33,292 nt of DNA. Origin: Chloroflexota bacterium. GTDB lineage: Bacteria > Chloroflexota > Anaerolineae > Anaerolineales > Anaerolineaceae. Positions 1 to 7,288 of this stretch are shown here, piece by piece. The DNA is taken from NCBI GenBank assembly GCA_023434145.1, contig JAEYTI010000005.1:1-33292 (forward strand), read 5' to 3'. The notes below the pieces were generated by a model. That model had not been told where the DNA came from, did no database searches, and was given only the letters and a program-made list of their open reading frames with translations. The position numbers were made by a program, and so were the translations under genes. The first letter of the stretch is position 1, and each line of letters starts with the position of its first letter.

Positions 1-1
1 A

Positions 2-112
2 ATAAAAATGCTTCCGCAAAAACCAGATGCCAATTTATTGGCGCTAATTTTTGAGCAAATTGCTCGTTTAGGCGCGATTCATCCGCTTTCTCATCCTTCC
101 CATACTCCATAA
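2..112 (+). CDS. Possible 3' end of an unidentified protein gene (partial)
   Basis: An open frame runs in from the left edge and stops with TAA at 110-112, giving about 36 residues that include LPQKPDANLLALIFEQIARL. The amino-acid composition looks protein-like, with alternating hydrophobic and polar residues, but I recognise no family. The codons are noticeably AT-rich compared with the GC-rich genes that follow. If real it converges on the herA stop codon at 169. It could equally be chance open sequence in AT-rich intergenic DNA, because only the last 36 codons are visible. Confidence 0.3.
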   Translation: MKMLPQKPDANLLALIFEQIARLGAIHPLSHPSHTP

Positions 113-168
113 TTGGCGAAGGTATTGACAAACAACAACACAAATCATTTTTTAGATAAGTTTTTCGC

Positions 169-1872
169 TTAGAAGCCCAGTTCTTTGAGAATTTCCGACT
201 CTTTCCGCGCCTTGTCGTGACCATTGCCGCCCTTCAGCTCGCGCCAGAACTGCTCGTTGTAGCGCCGCGAGCGCACCGGGATCGGCATGGGCACGCCCCA
301 ACCCAGCAGCAGCACTTCTTCTTTCGGCTGCAAACGCGCCAGCATGCCGCGCAGAGCATCTTTGCTCGCCAGGCCCGAAAGCACCGCCTGAATATCCAGA
401 TCATCGCCCAGCCAGCCGCAGATGCGCGTGCCGAGCTGTGACATGACCTCATCGTAGATCTGCGACGGTCGCTGATCGATGATCAACAGGGTAACGTAGT
501 ACTTGCGCATCTCACGCGCGATGGTGGAGAATGCCGTCTGCGCTGCCATTTCACGGTTCAGCAGTTTGTGTGCTTCTTCAACCGCCACGACCAGCGGGCG
601 TGGCTCTTTCTTGGCCTTGCCCGAGCGGTAATCGTTGGTGGTATCTTCCCACCGTTCGCGGATCTGCCGGGTGAGCATGTTGGTCACCAGCAGGTAGTCC
701 AGGTCGCTCTCGTGCTTGCCAAACGATAGCACCACGTGCCGCCCGCCTTCTAGCGAGTTAATGATCTCGCGGACGGTGTTGGTGGCGGGATTCTCCACGA
801 TGTAGGGCAGTGTGAACAGCCGCCCCAGCTTCTGGTGCAGGCCTGCCGCCGCCATGGTGTTCACGCCTGCTTGCATGGCCCAGTGCTCAACGCTGTCGGG
901 CGCGGGGACCTTTTTGCCATCCTCTGCCTCGATTAGCGCGCCGGGTCGCATGCAGCGGAACGCCCGGAACCAGTTGGCTTGCCCAAAGCTGTGCACCAGC
1001 GCGTTGAGCGTGGTGGAAGTTGTTTCGCGAAGGTTCAGCTCGCGGGTTAGCATTTCAATGTCGCCGGGTGTGATGTCGCGCTCGGCAACTTCCAGTTGGA
1101 AATCGGGCGTCATCCCGCGAACGGTGCTATCGCGACCCAGGCCCACCATACGCACCTTACTGGGGAACTTGCTGCGCAGGCCAGGTACCGCCTGGTTGGT
1201 GTCCGAGGCGGTGTCGTCCGGGCCGTACTCGTTGTGCATGTCGAAGATCAGCACCGACGATTTGTCGTGCTGGATCAGCCCGGCCAAAATAATGCGGGTG
1301 AGGAACGACTTGCCCGTGCCGGTTGCGCCAAAAATGCCCGAAGAGCGCTGGACGAACTTGTCCAGATCGATGCACACCGGGTGTGCCTGCTCGCGGGTGT
1401 AGCCGATAATGAAGTTGCCCTTTTCGCCGGGGTCACCGAAGATTTCGGCTACGTCGCCAGCCTCTGCGCGGTGTACCGGGGCATGGTGCGCCGGAATCGT
1501 CTTGATTGGGATGGGATGGGGGGCATCGGGATGCGCTTGCCGCCACTCCGCGTATCGCGGATCTTCTAGCTCGGGGCCGCGTTCTAGCATCAGGGCGGGC
1601 ATTACTTCCAGGTTGGTAAAGAGCGTCTGCCCGTGCAGTAGTTTCGCGAGCGGACCGGGCATGCGAATTTCACTCTGCTCATCGGCAAACCGCGGGTCGG
1701 TTGCCCCCAACTGCAAATCGGTCACCAGGCCGTAAAAACGCCAGTCGCCGCTGTCTACAATTACAAACGAGCCTTCCTGCACTTCCTGCGCGTTCACGGT
1801 GAGCCGCACGCGCAGATTTTCCTTCAACCCGCCGCCCACGACATATCCGATGTTCTGTTCTTGCTCCATCAT
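169..1872 (-). CDS. herA: HerA-type DNA translocase ATPase (HAS-barrel plus FtsK/HerA ATPase)
   Basis: This 567-residue protein is a hexameric DNA-pumping ATPase of the HerA/DUF87 type, which works with the nuclease NurA in DNA-end resection. Residues 1-60 look like a HAS-barrel (beta-rich, with WRFYGLVTDLQLG). The ATPase core has Walker A GATGTGKS at 182-189, Walker B FDMHNEYG near 210-217, a second acidic strand VVAVEEAHK and IIDQRPSQIYDEVMSQLGTRI-like sensor/arginine-finger elements. A strong AAGGGGG site sits just upstream of two consecutive ATG codons, so the first or second Met could be used. The gene starts 7 bp after the stop of the small HAS-barrel gene and is the last of three co-directional genes, nurA first. 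Family assignment is firm; a role in repair versus phage defence cannot be read from the sequence. Confidence 0.9.
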   Translation of the reverse strand: MMEQEQNIGYVVGGGLKENLRVRLTVNAQEVQEGSFVIVDSGDWRFYGLVTDLQLGATDPRFADEQSEIRMPGPLAKLLHGQTLFTNLEVMPALMLERGPELEDPRYAEWRQAHPDAPHPIPIKTIPAHHAPVHRAEAGDVAEIFGDPGEKGNFIIGYTREQAHPVCIDLDKFVQRSSGIFGATGTGKSFLTRIILAGLIQHDKSSVLIFDMHNEYGPDDTASDTNQAVPGLRSKFPSKVRMVGLGRDSTVRGMTPDFQLEVAERDITPGDIEMLTRELNLRETTSTTLNALVHSFGQANWFRAFRCMRPGALIEAEDGKKVPAPDSVEHWAMQAGVNTMAAAGLHQKLGRLFTLPYIVENPATNTVREIINSLEGGRHVVLSFGKHESDLDYLLVTNMLTRQIRERWEDTTNDYRSGKAKKEPRPLVVAVEEAHKLLNREMAAQTAFSTIAREMRKYYVTLLIIDQRPSQIYDEVMSQLGTRICGWLGDDLDIQAVLSGLASKDALRGMLARLQPKEEVLLLGWGVPMPIPVRSRRYNEQFWRELKGGNGHDKARKESEILKELGF

Positions 1873-1879
1873 GCCCCCT

Positions 1880-2485
1880 TTACCACGTCACCGTATCCGA
1901 TACTGCGCCCAGCACGCTCATCAGTGTTGGGTAATCGTCGCGCAGCAGCACGATCAATTCCTTCACAGCATCACCAGCCCAATCACATTTGCCGCGGTCC
2001 AGGTGATAACCGTGGCACAGCTTAATGTGTGCCGCCAGCAACTCGCAGACGGGGAGTTCGGTGGCGCGCAGCACGTGCCGGAAGTAGCCAAACCGCCCGG
2101 CCTCGGTGAAAGCGCACGCTTCTTTTGGCCCGCATACGTAAATTGCATCCAGGCTCAGCGGCGGGCGCGGCGGGATCAGGTGATAAATCTGCCCCATCTG
2201 GCGGTAGCCCACGTGTAGCACGCTCACCTCCACGGGTACATTACGGTTCTCGCGGTTATCGCGGATTACGTCTTCGTCGATGCCCTCGGCGGTGACAAGC
2301 TGGCGTACCAGGCCGTCGTCATTGATGCGGATGTCATAGATCAGCCCGTAGATGCTGTAGTTTTCGTCCAATGGGATGCGCACCAGGCCGCCAAAAGCCG
2401 GAACGCTGCTCTGCGACACCCGGCATCCGACCACGCATTCGGTCGTCCCTGCGCGCAGTAGTCGTCCAATTTCAATTTCGCTCAT
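1880..2485 (-). CDS. Stand-alone HAS-barrel-like protein of the nurA-herA operon
   Basis: This 201-residue protein has an N-terminal 60 residues (IGRLLRAGTTECVVGCRVSQ, then YSIYGLIYDIRIND) that resemble the HAS-barrel at the N-terminus of the neighbouring HerA, where the matching stretch is WRFYGLVTDL. No ATPase motifs follow. The rest is a predicted alpha/beta region with the segment YFRHVLRATELPVCELLAAH, and I recognise no catalytic residues. Its ATG overlaps the nurA stop codon by 4 bp (ATGA), so it is translationally coupled to nurA and lies between the two partners. I infer a HerA-NurA assembly or adaptor subunit. The HAS-barrel call comes from reading by eye and is moderate; the function is unproven. 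Confidence 0.6.
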   Translation of the reverse strand: MSEIEIGRLLRAGTTECVVGCRVSQSSVPAFGGLVRIPLDENYSIYGLIYDIRINDDGLVRQLVTAEGIDEDVIRDNRENRNVPVEVSVLHVGYRQMGQIYHLIPPRPPLSLDAIYVCGPKEACAFTEAGRFGYFRHVLRATELPVCELLAAHIKLCHGYHLDRGKCDWAGDAVKELIVLLRDDYPTLMSVLGAVSDTVTW

Positions 2486-3663
2486 CGTGACCTCGTGTGG
2501 TTGGAACTGGAGTCTTTCGCTAACTGTTTGTTCGACCGGTCGTCAACAAAGACGCCCTGCTTGCGCAGTTCGGCAGCAATCATGGTTTCTAGCTGATCGC
2601 GCTCATCAAACGAGATCACGGCGATCTCGTGGGCACGGTGCAGCACGTAAGGGTAGGGGCGCGCGCCCAAATGGTGCGACTGGGCCACCAGGCAGCCGTG
2701 CAGCAGGTTCAGCAGGCGCTCGTTCTCCGCTACCCAAAGCGGAATTTCTACTCTTGCGATGTAAGGATGGTTCTCGCGCCCAACGTTTAGATAGAAGAAA
2801 TGGAGCGCCAACCGCCCGCTGAATCCCCTTCCGGCACCCGCGTGAATGGCAAACACTGCCGAACGGTCGCCGGGCTTGAGCAGGTCGTGGAAGAGAAATT
2901 CATCGCGGATGTGCAGCAAGGGACGATCAATCCCGGCTTGATCGAACTTCCCGCTCCGTTTCAAGATGACCAGTTCCAGCAATCGAATGACAAGATCGCC
3001 GCGCGGACGGTCTACGTAACCGGCAGTGGCGACATCCATCGCCGCCAGGTCTTCCAGCACGCCTTGATATTTTTCAAGCTCTGTCTCAAATTCTCTGGAG
3101 CCTTTTGCATCTCGGAAAAGCTCCAGCGGACCATCGGTGAGTGTGATCACCGGCCCCGGTTCGCTGCGCGCCAGGGAGACCAGTTCCTGACGCTCGGCCA
3201 GATCGCGCATCAGCGCCACCAGATCATCGGTCAGCGGGCTGCCCGAAGCGGTATAGAGGTCTTCCTGAAACATCAGCCGGCTGCGCACCTGCTCCGTCAG
3301 CGACTGCCCCTGACCGGGCCGCATCTGGATGACGCCGACGTTGATCGCGCCAAACTCCACCATTCCGTGCCGGTCCGGATTGATCTGTGAGCCGTCCGCG
3401 GCCAGCAGTGCATAGGCTTCCTCCATAGGCGGGGCTTGCACGTGCCAATCGAGCGCTTCGCGGAAGGGCCGGGCGCAGCGCAGTTTTGGATTCCCTGCCG
3501 CCGCGACTTCGACCAGTTGGTCAAGTGTATCCAGCTCGTAGGCGATCAGATGAAACACATCTTCTGCCAGCATATGAAGCTGGCGCTGACGCTGCACCTG
3601 CTGTGGAAGTTGTTTGCCCATCTCGCGGATTTGCTGGAGCGCCTGTTGGTAATTAACCGGCAA
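2482..3663 (-). CDS. nurA: NurA family 5'-3' nuclease
   Basis: This 393-residue protein matches the NurA nuclease family, which partners HerA in DNA-end resection. The metal-binding motif AADGSQI is at residues 88-94 (Asp90). A second acidic strand, TLTDGPLELF, follows mid-protein, and the C-terminal PYPYVLHRAHEIAVIS block is typical of NurA. The start is a TTG at 3663 with GAGGT five bases upstream; there is no good ATG until Met15. The gene leads a minus-strand operon with the HAS-barrel protein and herA. A promoter (3779-3808) and a 60-bp perfect palindrome (3687-3746) lie upstream, the palindrome inside the predicted 5' leader. Confidence 0.87.
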   Translation of the reverse strand: MPVNYQQALQQIREMGKQLPQQVQRQRQLHMLAEDVFHLIAYELDTLDQLVEVAAAGNPKLRCARPFREALDWHVQAPPMEEAYALLAADGSQINPDRHGMVEFGAINVGVIQMRPGQGQSLTEQVRSRLMFQEDLYTASGSPLTDDLVALMRDLAERQELVSLARSEPGPVITLTDGPLELFRDAKGSREFETELEKYQGVLEDLAAMDVATAGYVDRPRGDLVIRLLELVILKRSGKFDQAGIDRPLLHIRDEFLFHDLLKPGDRSAVFAIHAGAGRGFSGRLALHFFYLNVGRENHPYIARVEIPLWVAENERLLNLLHGCLVAQSHHLGARPYPYVLHRAHEIAVISFDERDQLETMIAAELRKQGVFVDDRSNKQLAKDSSSNHTRSR

Positions 3664-3686
3664 TGGTCACCTCAAGTCTTTAGGAA

Positions 3687-3746
3687 GTTTGACAGTAATT
3701 GGTGTGCTGGGTGCTGCAGCACCCAGCACACCAATTACTGTCAAAC
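3687..3746. repeat. 60-bp perfect palindrome in the nurA leader
   Basis: Two 30-base arms are exactly complementary with no spacer, centred on CTGCAG at 3714-3719. The outer part reads GTTTGACAG...CTGTCAAAC. It lies between the divergent nurA and tetR genes, inside the region predicted to be transcribed as the nurA 5' leader, and ends 23 bp before the nurA TTG start, leaving the Shine-Dalgarno site free. No T-run follows on either side, so a standard intrinsic terminator is unlikely. Confidence 0.9.
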
Positions 3747-3778
3747 ACTTGGTAGTGTGTCGAACAAATGTTTAGTTG

Positions 3779-3808
3779 ATTATACAGAAAAAGCGAAGCC
3801 TGAAACAA
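3779..3808 (-). promoter_or_regulatory. Sigma-70-type promoter for nurA-HAS-herA
   Basis: On the minus strand, TTGTTT (3808-3803), an 18-base gap and a consensus TATAAT (3784-3779) precede nurA. The predicted transcript start is near 3772, giving a leader of about 110 bases that contains the 60-bp palindrome. The -10 is perfect and the -35 is partial, so confidence is moderate. Confidence 0.6.
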
Positions 3809-3852
3809 GCCGGGCAGGGAAATTCACAGGATTGTTATGTTTGCCAGCAGGG

Positions 3853-3881
3853 TTGACAAGCTATATACCGTTCGGTATAAT
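3853..3881 (+). promoter_or_regulatory. Consensus promoter of tetR with embedded palindromic operator
   Basis: TTGACA (3853-3858), exactly 17 bases and TATAAT (3876-3881) form a perfect sigma-70 promoter. A perfect 7-bp inverted repeat with a 2-bp gap, TATACCGTTCGGTATA at 3864-3879, fills the spacer and covers most of the -10. This is the size and shape of a TetR-family operator, so autorepression is the natural reading. The ATG begins six bases after the -10 hexamer, so the transcript is probably leaderless. Confidence 0.88.
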
Positions 3882-3887
3882 ACTGGC

Positions 3888-4454
3888 ATGGATAACCGCA
3901 CTGCACTGCTTCACTGCGCGCTTGAGATGTTTGCCAGCAAAGGCTACGAGGCGGTTGGCGTGCAGGAGATCGTTGATGCCGTGCACGTAACTAAGCCCAC
4001 GCTGTACCACTACTTTGGCAGCAAACAAGGGCTCTTGCAATCGCTGCTGGATGAATACGGCGGGAGGCTGAACGATGCCGTACGTGCAGCCAGCGATTAT
4101 CAGGGCGATCTTACCGGCTCTTTGACCAAATTGGCGGGTACATACTTTCAGTTTGCCCATGAGAACCCAACCTACTACCGCATGCAGCTTGCCATGTGGT
4201 TTGCCCCGGTAGAAAGCGAACCGTTTCAACTGGTTTCCTCGCTGAACGAGCGGCAGCACGGCATGGTAGAAAACATGTTTGAAGCCGCCGCGAAGGATCA
4301 CGGAAATATGCGTGGGCGGCATACGCTGTATGCAGCCGCCTTTATCGGACAGATCCACACCTGCATTGGGCTTTGGCTGAACGGTTACGCCGATCTCAAC
4401 GATGAACTGGTGTACCGCGTCGTCCACCAATTCGAGCACGGAATTTACTCATAG
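3888..4454 (+). CDS. TetR family transcriptional regulator
   Basis: This 188-residue protein has a typical TetR N-terminal helix-turn-helix at residues 6-45 (ALEMFASKGYEAVGVQEIVD, then KPTLYHYFGSKQGLL). A helical ligand-binding and dimerisation domain follows, containing YFQFAHENPTYYRMQLAMWF. I chose the ATG at 3888 because it lies directly behind a perfect promoter whose -10 ends at 3881; an earlier in-frame ATG at 3837 is upstream of that promoter and cannot be used from it. No Shine-Dalgarno is possible in so short a leader. The GH13 gene is next on the same strand but has its own, different palindromic operator (4644-4659), so direct control of that gene is possible but not shown. Effector unknown. 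Confidence 0.9.
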   Translation: MDNRTALLHCALEMFASKGYEAVGVQEIVDAVHVTKPTLYHYFGSKQGLLQSLLDEYGGRLNDAVRAASDYQGDLTGSLTKLAGTYFQFAHENPTYYRMQLAMWFAPVESEPFQLVSSLNERQHGMVENMFEAAAKDHGNMRGRHTLYAAAFIGQIHTCIGLWLNGYADLNDELVYRVVHQFEHGIYS

Positions 4455-4461
4455 AGATTTT

Positions 4462-4581
4462 GTAACTGCTCGGCTCTGCCGGGCAGTTGCGTCCGAATCG
4501 TTCCCTTCGGGAGCTAACCTTCAGATAGGCGGGCGAAGCCCGCGACTCGCGAATAACAGAAACTGCGATTGAGCAGGCACA
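4462..4581 (-). mobile_element. Family-A TIR element, short copy C, inside the tetR terminator hairpin
   Basis: Relative to copies at 6039-6228 and 10765-10937 this is the reverse orientation. It starts with TAACTGCTCGGCT (two changes from the family TIR) and ends in GATTGAGCAGGCA. Inside are the hairpins CCCTTCGGG and GCGGGCGAAGCCCGC shared with the other copies; the central long hairpin is missing. The 11 bases before it (ATAGAGATTTT, 4451-4461) complete the left arm of the hairpin at 4586-4632, so the element splits that hairpin. The expected target duplication is only partly recognisable (GAGATTTT versus AGAATTTT), suggesting an older insertion. Confidence 0.7.
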
Positions 4582-4585
4582 AGAA

Positions 4586-4632
4586 TTTTTTATCCTGAAT
4601 GGAGTGGATGCCATCCCATTCAGGATAAAAAA
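4586..4632 (+). terminator. Long hairpin downstream of tetR (left arm split by copy C)
   Basis: Arms 4586-4602 and 4616-4632 pair perfectly over 17 bp (TATCCTGAATGG core) with a 13-base loop. The left arm begins with six T and the right arm ends with six A, a layout typical of intrinsic terminators in either direction. The right arm continues into ATCTCTAT, whose complement ATAGAGAT is found 124 bp away at the tetR stop codon, so the original stem was about 24 bp and began at the stop codon. Confidence 0.75.
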
Positions 4633-4643
4633 TCTCTATACTA

Positions 4644-4659
4644 TACCTACCAGTAGGTA
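4644..4659 (+). promoter_or_regulatory. Palindromic operator before the GH13 gene
   Basis: TACCTACCAGTAGGTA is a perfect 7-bp inverted repeat with a 2-bp gap, ending just before an AGGAGG ribosome site (4662-4667) and the ATG at 4673. A possible -10 (TATACT, 4637-4642) lies directly before it, so a bound repressor would block the start of transcription. It has the same architecture as the tetR operator at 3864-3879 but a different half-site, so the same regulator need not bind both. Confidence 0.7.
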
Positions 4660-4672
4660 ATAGGAGGAAAAG

Positions 4673-6025
4673 ATGAGTCATTGGATTAAAAGCAGCATTT
4701 TTTATCACATCTACCCGCTGGGGTTCTGCGGGGCGCCGAAGCAAAACGACTTCACCGCTGCGCCGGTGGAGCGGTTGTCGAAAATCGAATCCTGGCTGGA
4801 TCACATACAAAGTCTGGGCGCGAATACCATTTACCTGGGCCCGCTGTTCGAGTCGACCCGGCATGGCTATGATACCGCCGACTACTACCACGTCGATCGC
4901 CGTCTGGGTGACCGTGCCACCCTGCGTCGTTTGAGCGAGAACATGCATCGGCGCGGTATGCGGTTAGTGCTCGATGGCGTCTTTAACCACGTTGGACGCG
5001 ATTTCTGGGCCTTCCGTGACGTGCGCGAGCGCGGGCAGGCTTCTCCCTATCAGGATTGGTTCCGCGGGCTGTCTTTCCAAGGCAGCAGCCCATACGGCGA
5101 TCCGTTCACCTACGAGAGTTGGGCCGGGCACTATGATCTGGCTCGGCTGAACCAGTCGAACCCGGCGGTGCGCGAGCACCTGTTTGAAGCGGTGCGCATG
5201 TGGGTGGAGGAGTTCAACATCGATGGCCTGCGCCTTGATGTAGCCGATAACCTGGAGCCAGATTTCATGCGCGCGCTTTCCGCGTTTTGCAAGAGCCTGC
5301 GCCCGGATTTCTGGCTGATGGGCGAGGTGATCCACGGTGATTATCGCGGCTGGGCCAACCCACAGATGCTCGATTCGGTCACCAACTACGAGTTGTATAA
5401 AGGCCTCTATTCCAGCCACACCGACCGCAACTACTTTGAACTGGCATATTCGCTCAATCGCCAGTCCGGCGAAGCGGGTATGTACCGCGACAGCCTGCTC
5501 TACACCTTTGCCGATAACCACGACGTAGACCGTGTGGTGGAAAAGTTAAAAGATCCCGCCCATCTTTACCCCCTCTACCTGCTGTTGTTCACCATGCCCG
5601 GTGTTCCCAGTATCTATTACGGTAGTGAGGGGGGCATCGGTGGCAGGCGTACCGAGCACAGCGATGAGGAACTGCGCCCCTGCCTGGATTTGGCGCAACT
5701 CCAACAAGCCGCTCCGCACCCCAATCTGGCGCATACCATTGCCCGGCTGGCGGCGCTGCGGCATGAAACGCCCTCTCTGCGCGCGGGATCGTACCACCAG
5801 CTTGATGTACGCTCCGAGCAGATGGCCTTTCTCCGCCAATCAGAGCAGGGCAGTGCGGTGATCGCGGTCAATATGGCGGCATCCCCGGCTGCGCTCGATC
5901 TGCCGCTGCCAGATGGTGTGTACACAGATGCACTGGAGCCGGGCAGCCGGTTCACGGCGGAAGGCGGTCGAATGCGCTTATCCGTGCCCGCCTGCTGGGG
6001 TCGTGTACTCTTGCCTGCCGGATAA
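4673..6025 (+). CDS. GH13 alpha-amylase family glycosidase
   Basis: This 450-residue cytoplasmic enzyme (no signal peptide) acts on alpha-glucosidic bonds. All four GH13 blocks are present: DGVFNHVG at 101-108, GLRLDVADN around the nucleophile Asp189, LMGEV with acid/base Glu218, and FADNHD ending at Asp284. The C-terminus is a short beta domain. It starts YHIYPLGFCGAPKQND, typical of single-barrel maltogenic-type or sugar-processing GH13 enzymes; the exact substrate cannot be decided. AGGAGG sits five bases before the ATG. It is a single-gene unit with its own operator, and the repeat element at 6039-6228 and its target hairpin follow the stop. Confidence 0.92.
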   Translation: MSHWIKSSIFYHIYPLGFCGAPKQNDFTAAPVERLSKIESWLDHIQSLGANTIYLGPLFESTRHGYDTADYYHVDRRLGDRATLRRLSENMHRRGMRLVLDGVFNHVGRDFWAFRDVRERGQASPYQDWFRGLSFQGSSPYGDPFTYESWAGHYDLARLNQSNPAVREHLFEAVRMWVEEFNIDGLRLDVADNLEPDFMRALSAFCKSLRPDFWLMGEVIHGDYRGWANPQMLDSVTNYELYKGLYSSHTDRNYFELAYSLNRQSGEAGMYRDSLLYTFADNHDVDRVVEKLKDPAHLYPLYLLLFTMPGVPSIYYGSEGGIGGRRTEHSDEELRPCLDLAQLQQAAPHPNLAHTIARLAALRHETPSLRAGSYHQLDVRSEQMAFLRQSEQGSAVIAVNMAASPAALDLPLPDGVYTDALEPGSRFTAEGGRMRLSVPACWGRVLLPAG

Positions 6026-6038
6026 TATAATTTCAAGG

Positions 6039-6228
6039 TAACTGCTCAGCCGCAGGGGCTTTTATATGCATCGGACGCTCGTATTGCGAACTACTGCTTC
6101 GCCCGCCTGAAAAATCTTTTTTTGGAGTTTTGAAAACGCTTCGCGTTTTCAAAACTCCAAAAATCAATTCTTGGGCTCCCGCAGGGAGCGTTTCAAATGC
6201 ATTCGCCCGGCAGGGCTGAGCAGTTACG
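6039..6228 (+). mobile_element. Family-A TIR element, copy A, with exact 8-bp target duplication
   Basis: The terminal inverted repeats are perfect over 13 bp: TAACTGCTCAGCC at 6039-6051 and GGCTGAGCAGTTA at 6214-6226. TTTCAAGG occurs directly before (6031-6038) and after (6229-6236) the element. Inside, a perfect 21-bp-arm hairpin (6119-6139/6143-6163) is flanked by the smaller hairpin GCTCCCGCAGGGAGC and a decayed partner of the CTTCGCCCGCC hairpin. No coding frame of note is present, so it is non-autonomous. It lies in the left arm of the hairpin at 6228-6274. Confidence 0.85.
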
Positions 6229-6274
6229 TTTCAAGGAGTATTGGGTGGACTAGCCGCCCAATACTCCTTGAAAC
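6228..6274 (+). terminator. Hairpin downstream of the GH13 gene, interrupted by copy A
   Basis: Arms 6228-6245 and 6257-6274 pair perfectly over 18 bp (TTTCAAGGAGTATTGGG with its complement), extended by GG/CC around a five-base loop. Without copy A this hairpin would begin six bases after the GH13 stop codon, where a terminator is expected. There is no strong T-run, so termination efficiency is uncertain. A SIMPL-lipoprotein gene starts 95 bp further on. Confidence 0.65.
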
Positions 6275-6369
6275 ACGCGTTTCTTTCCGCGGGAACTTTT
6301 CTCAATACGGATTCGTCTACAGACCAGAAGACAACACGATTACCATTCGTATGGAGAGGAGAACTACCC

Positions 6370-7137
6370 ATGAAGAAGTTTGTAATGATGATCGGTTTGG
6401 TGGCGCTGCTGGTGCTTTCTGCCTGCTCGCCCGCCGGTGAAACCGCCACGAATTTGAACGCCAACCAACCGGCGTCTCAGAATGCCGCGCCTGCTCAACA
6501 AGATATCCCGAACCAGCCGCGCACCATCAACGTTACCGGCTCAGGTCAGGTTACCCTCGCGCCTGATATCGCTTACGTTTCTGTTGGCGTGCAGACCATG
6601 TCGGAAAATGTGGGTGACGCGCTCCAACAGAACAACCAGAGTGCGCAGGCAATCACTGCCTCGCTGACCGAGCTGGGCATCGAACCGAAGGATATTCAGA
6701 CCTCCAGCTTCAACATCTACCCGCAGCAGCAGTACGGCCCCAACGGTGAGATTACTTCGACCAGCTACAACGTCAACAACTCCGTTTACGTCACCGTCCG
6801 TGATCTGCAAGTTTTGGGCAGCTTGTTAGACGTGGTCGTTCGCTCGGGCGCTAACAGCATCAACGGCATATCCTTTGATGTGGCTGACAAGACCGCTGCG
6901 ATGACCGAGGCTCGCCGCCTGGCTGTAGAAAGCGCGCGCGTGCAGGCCGAAGAACTGGCTTCCGCCGCCGGGCTTGGCCTTGGCGAACTGTACTCGATGA
7001 GCGCCTACACCACTGGCAGCCCGGTCCCGTTGTACGAAGGCCGCGGTGGCATGGCGATGGACGCGAGCCAGGTGCCGCTGTCCGCCGGTCAGCTCATCAT
7101 CCGCGTTGAAGTGAGCGCCTCGTACCTCATCCAGTAA
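6370..7137 (+). CDS. SIMPL domain lipoprotein (DUF541)
   Basis: This 255-residue protein begins with a lipoprotein signal peptide (MKKFVMMIGLVALLVLSAC), with Cys20 expected to be lipidated. A linker rich in Asn, Gln, Ala and Pro follows, then a SIMPL/DUF541 domain: INVTGSGQVTLAPDIAYVSV at about 57-76, then NVGDALQQNNQ, GIEPKDIQTSSFNIYPQ and the final VEVSASYLIQ. Such proteins sit on the outer face of the membrane; the molecular role is poorly defined. The ATG at 6370 follows GGAGAGGAG eight bases upstream. It is a lone gene between the family-A element region and two convergent hairpins. Family assignment is good. Confidence 0.88.
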   Translation: MKKFVMMIGLVALLVLSACSPAGETATNLNANQPASQNAAPAQQDIPNQPRTINVTGSGQVTLAPDIAYVSVGVQTMSENVGDALQQNNQSAQAITASLTELGIEPKDIQTSSFNIYPQQQYGPNGEITSTSYNVNNSVYVTVRDLQVLGSLLDVVVRSGANSINGISFDVADKTAAMTEARRLAVESARVQAEELASAAGLGLGELYSMSAYTTGSPVPLYEGRGGMAMDASQVPLSAGQLIIRVEVSASYLIQ

Positions 7138-7157
7138 CGCCACCGATTTAAGAAATT

Positions 7158-7196
7158 TGGGAGTTTTTGTCGCACGTATTGCGACAAAAACTCCCA
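7158..7196. terminator. Hairpin after the SIMPL lipoprotein gene
   Basis: Arms 7158-7174 and 7180-7196 match perfectly over 17 bp (GGGAGTTTTTGTCGCA core) with a five-base loop, 20 bp past the stop codon of the lipoprotein gene. It is probably the 3' end signal of that gene, although no T-run follows. Confidence 0.65.
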
Positions 7197-7211
7197 TTCT
7201 CCTATATTGAT

Positions 7212-7272
7212 ACTTTGTTGTATCCTTGTGCGTGGCCAACGAAGTTGGCCACGCACAAGGATACAACAAAGT
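7212..7272. terminator. 29-bp-arm hairpin between convergent genes
   Basis: Arms 7212-7240 and 7244-7272 are perfectly complementary over 29 bp with a GAA loop. It lies 16 bp beyond the glpX stop codon (minus strand) and after the lipoprotein gene, so it could serve glpX or both genes. The length and perfection are unusual for an intrinsic terminator. Confidence 0.7.
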
Positions 7273-7288
7273 TCGAACAGCTTTTTTG

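Noticed and set aside
3837..3887. Upstream in-frame ATG for the TetR gene
   Set aside because: It lies before the perfect promoter at 3853-3881, so a transcript from that promoter cannot contain it.
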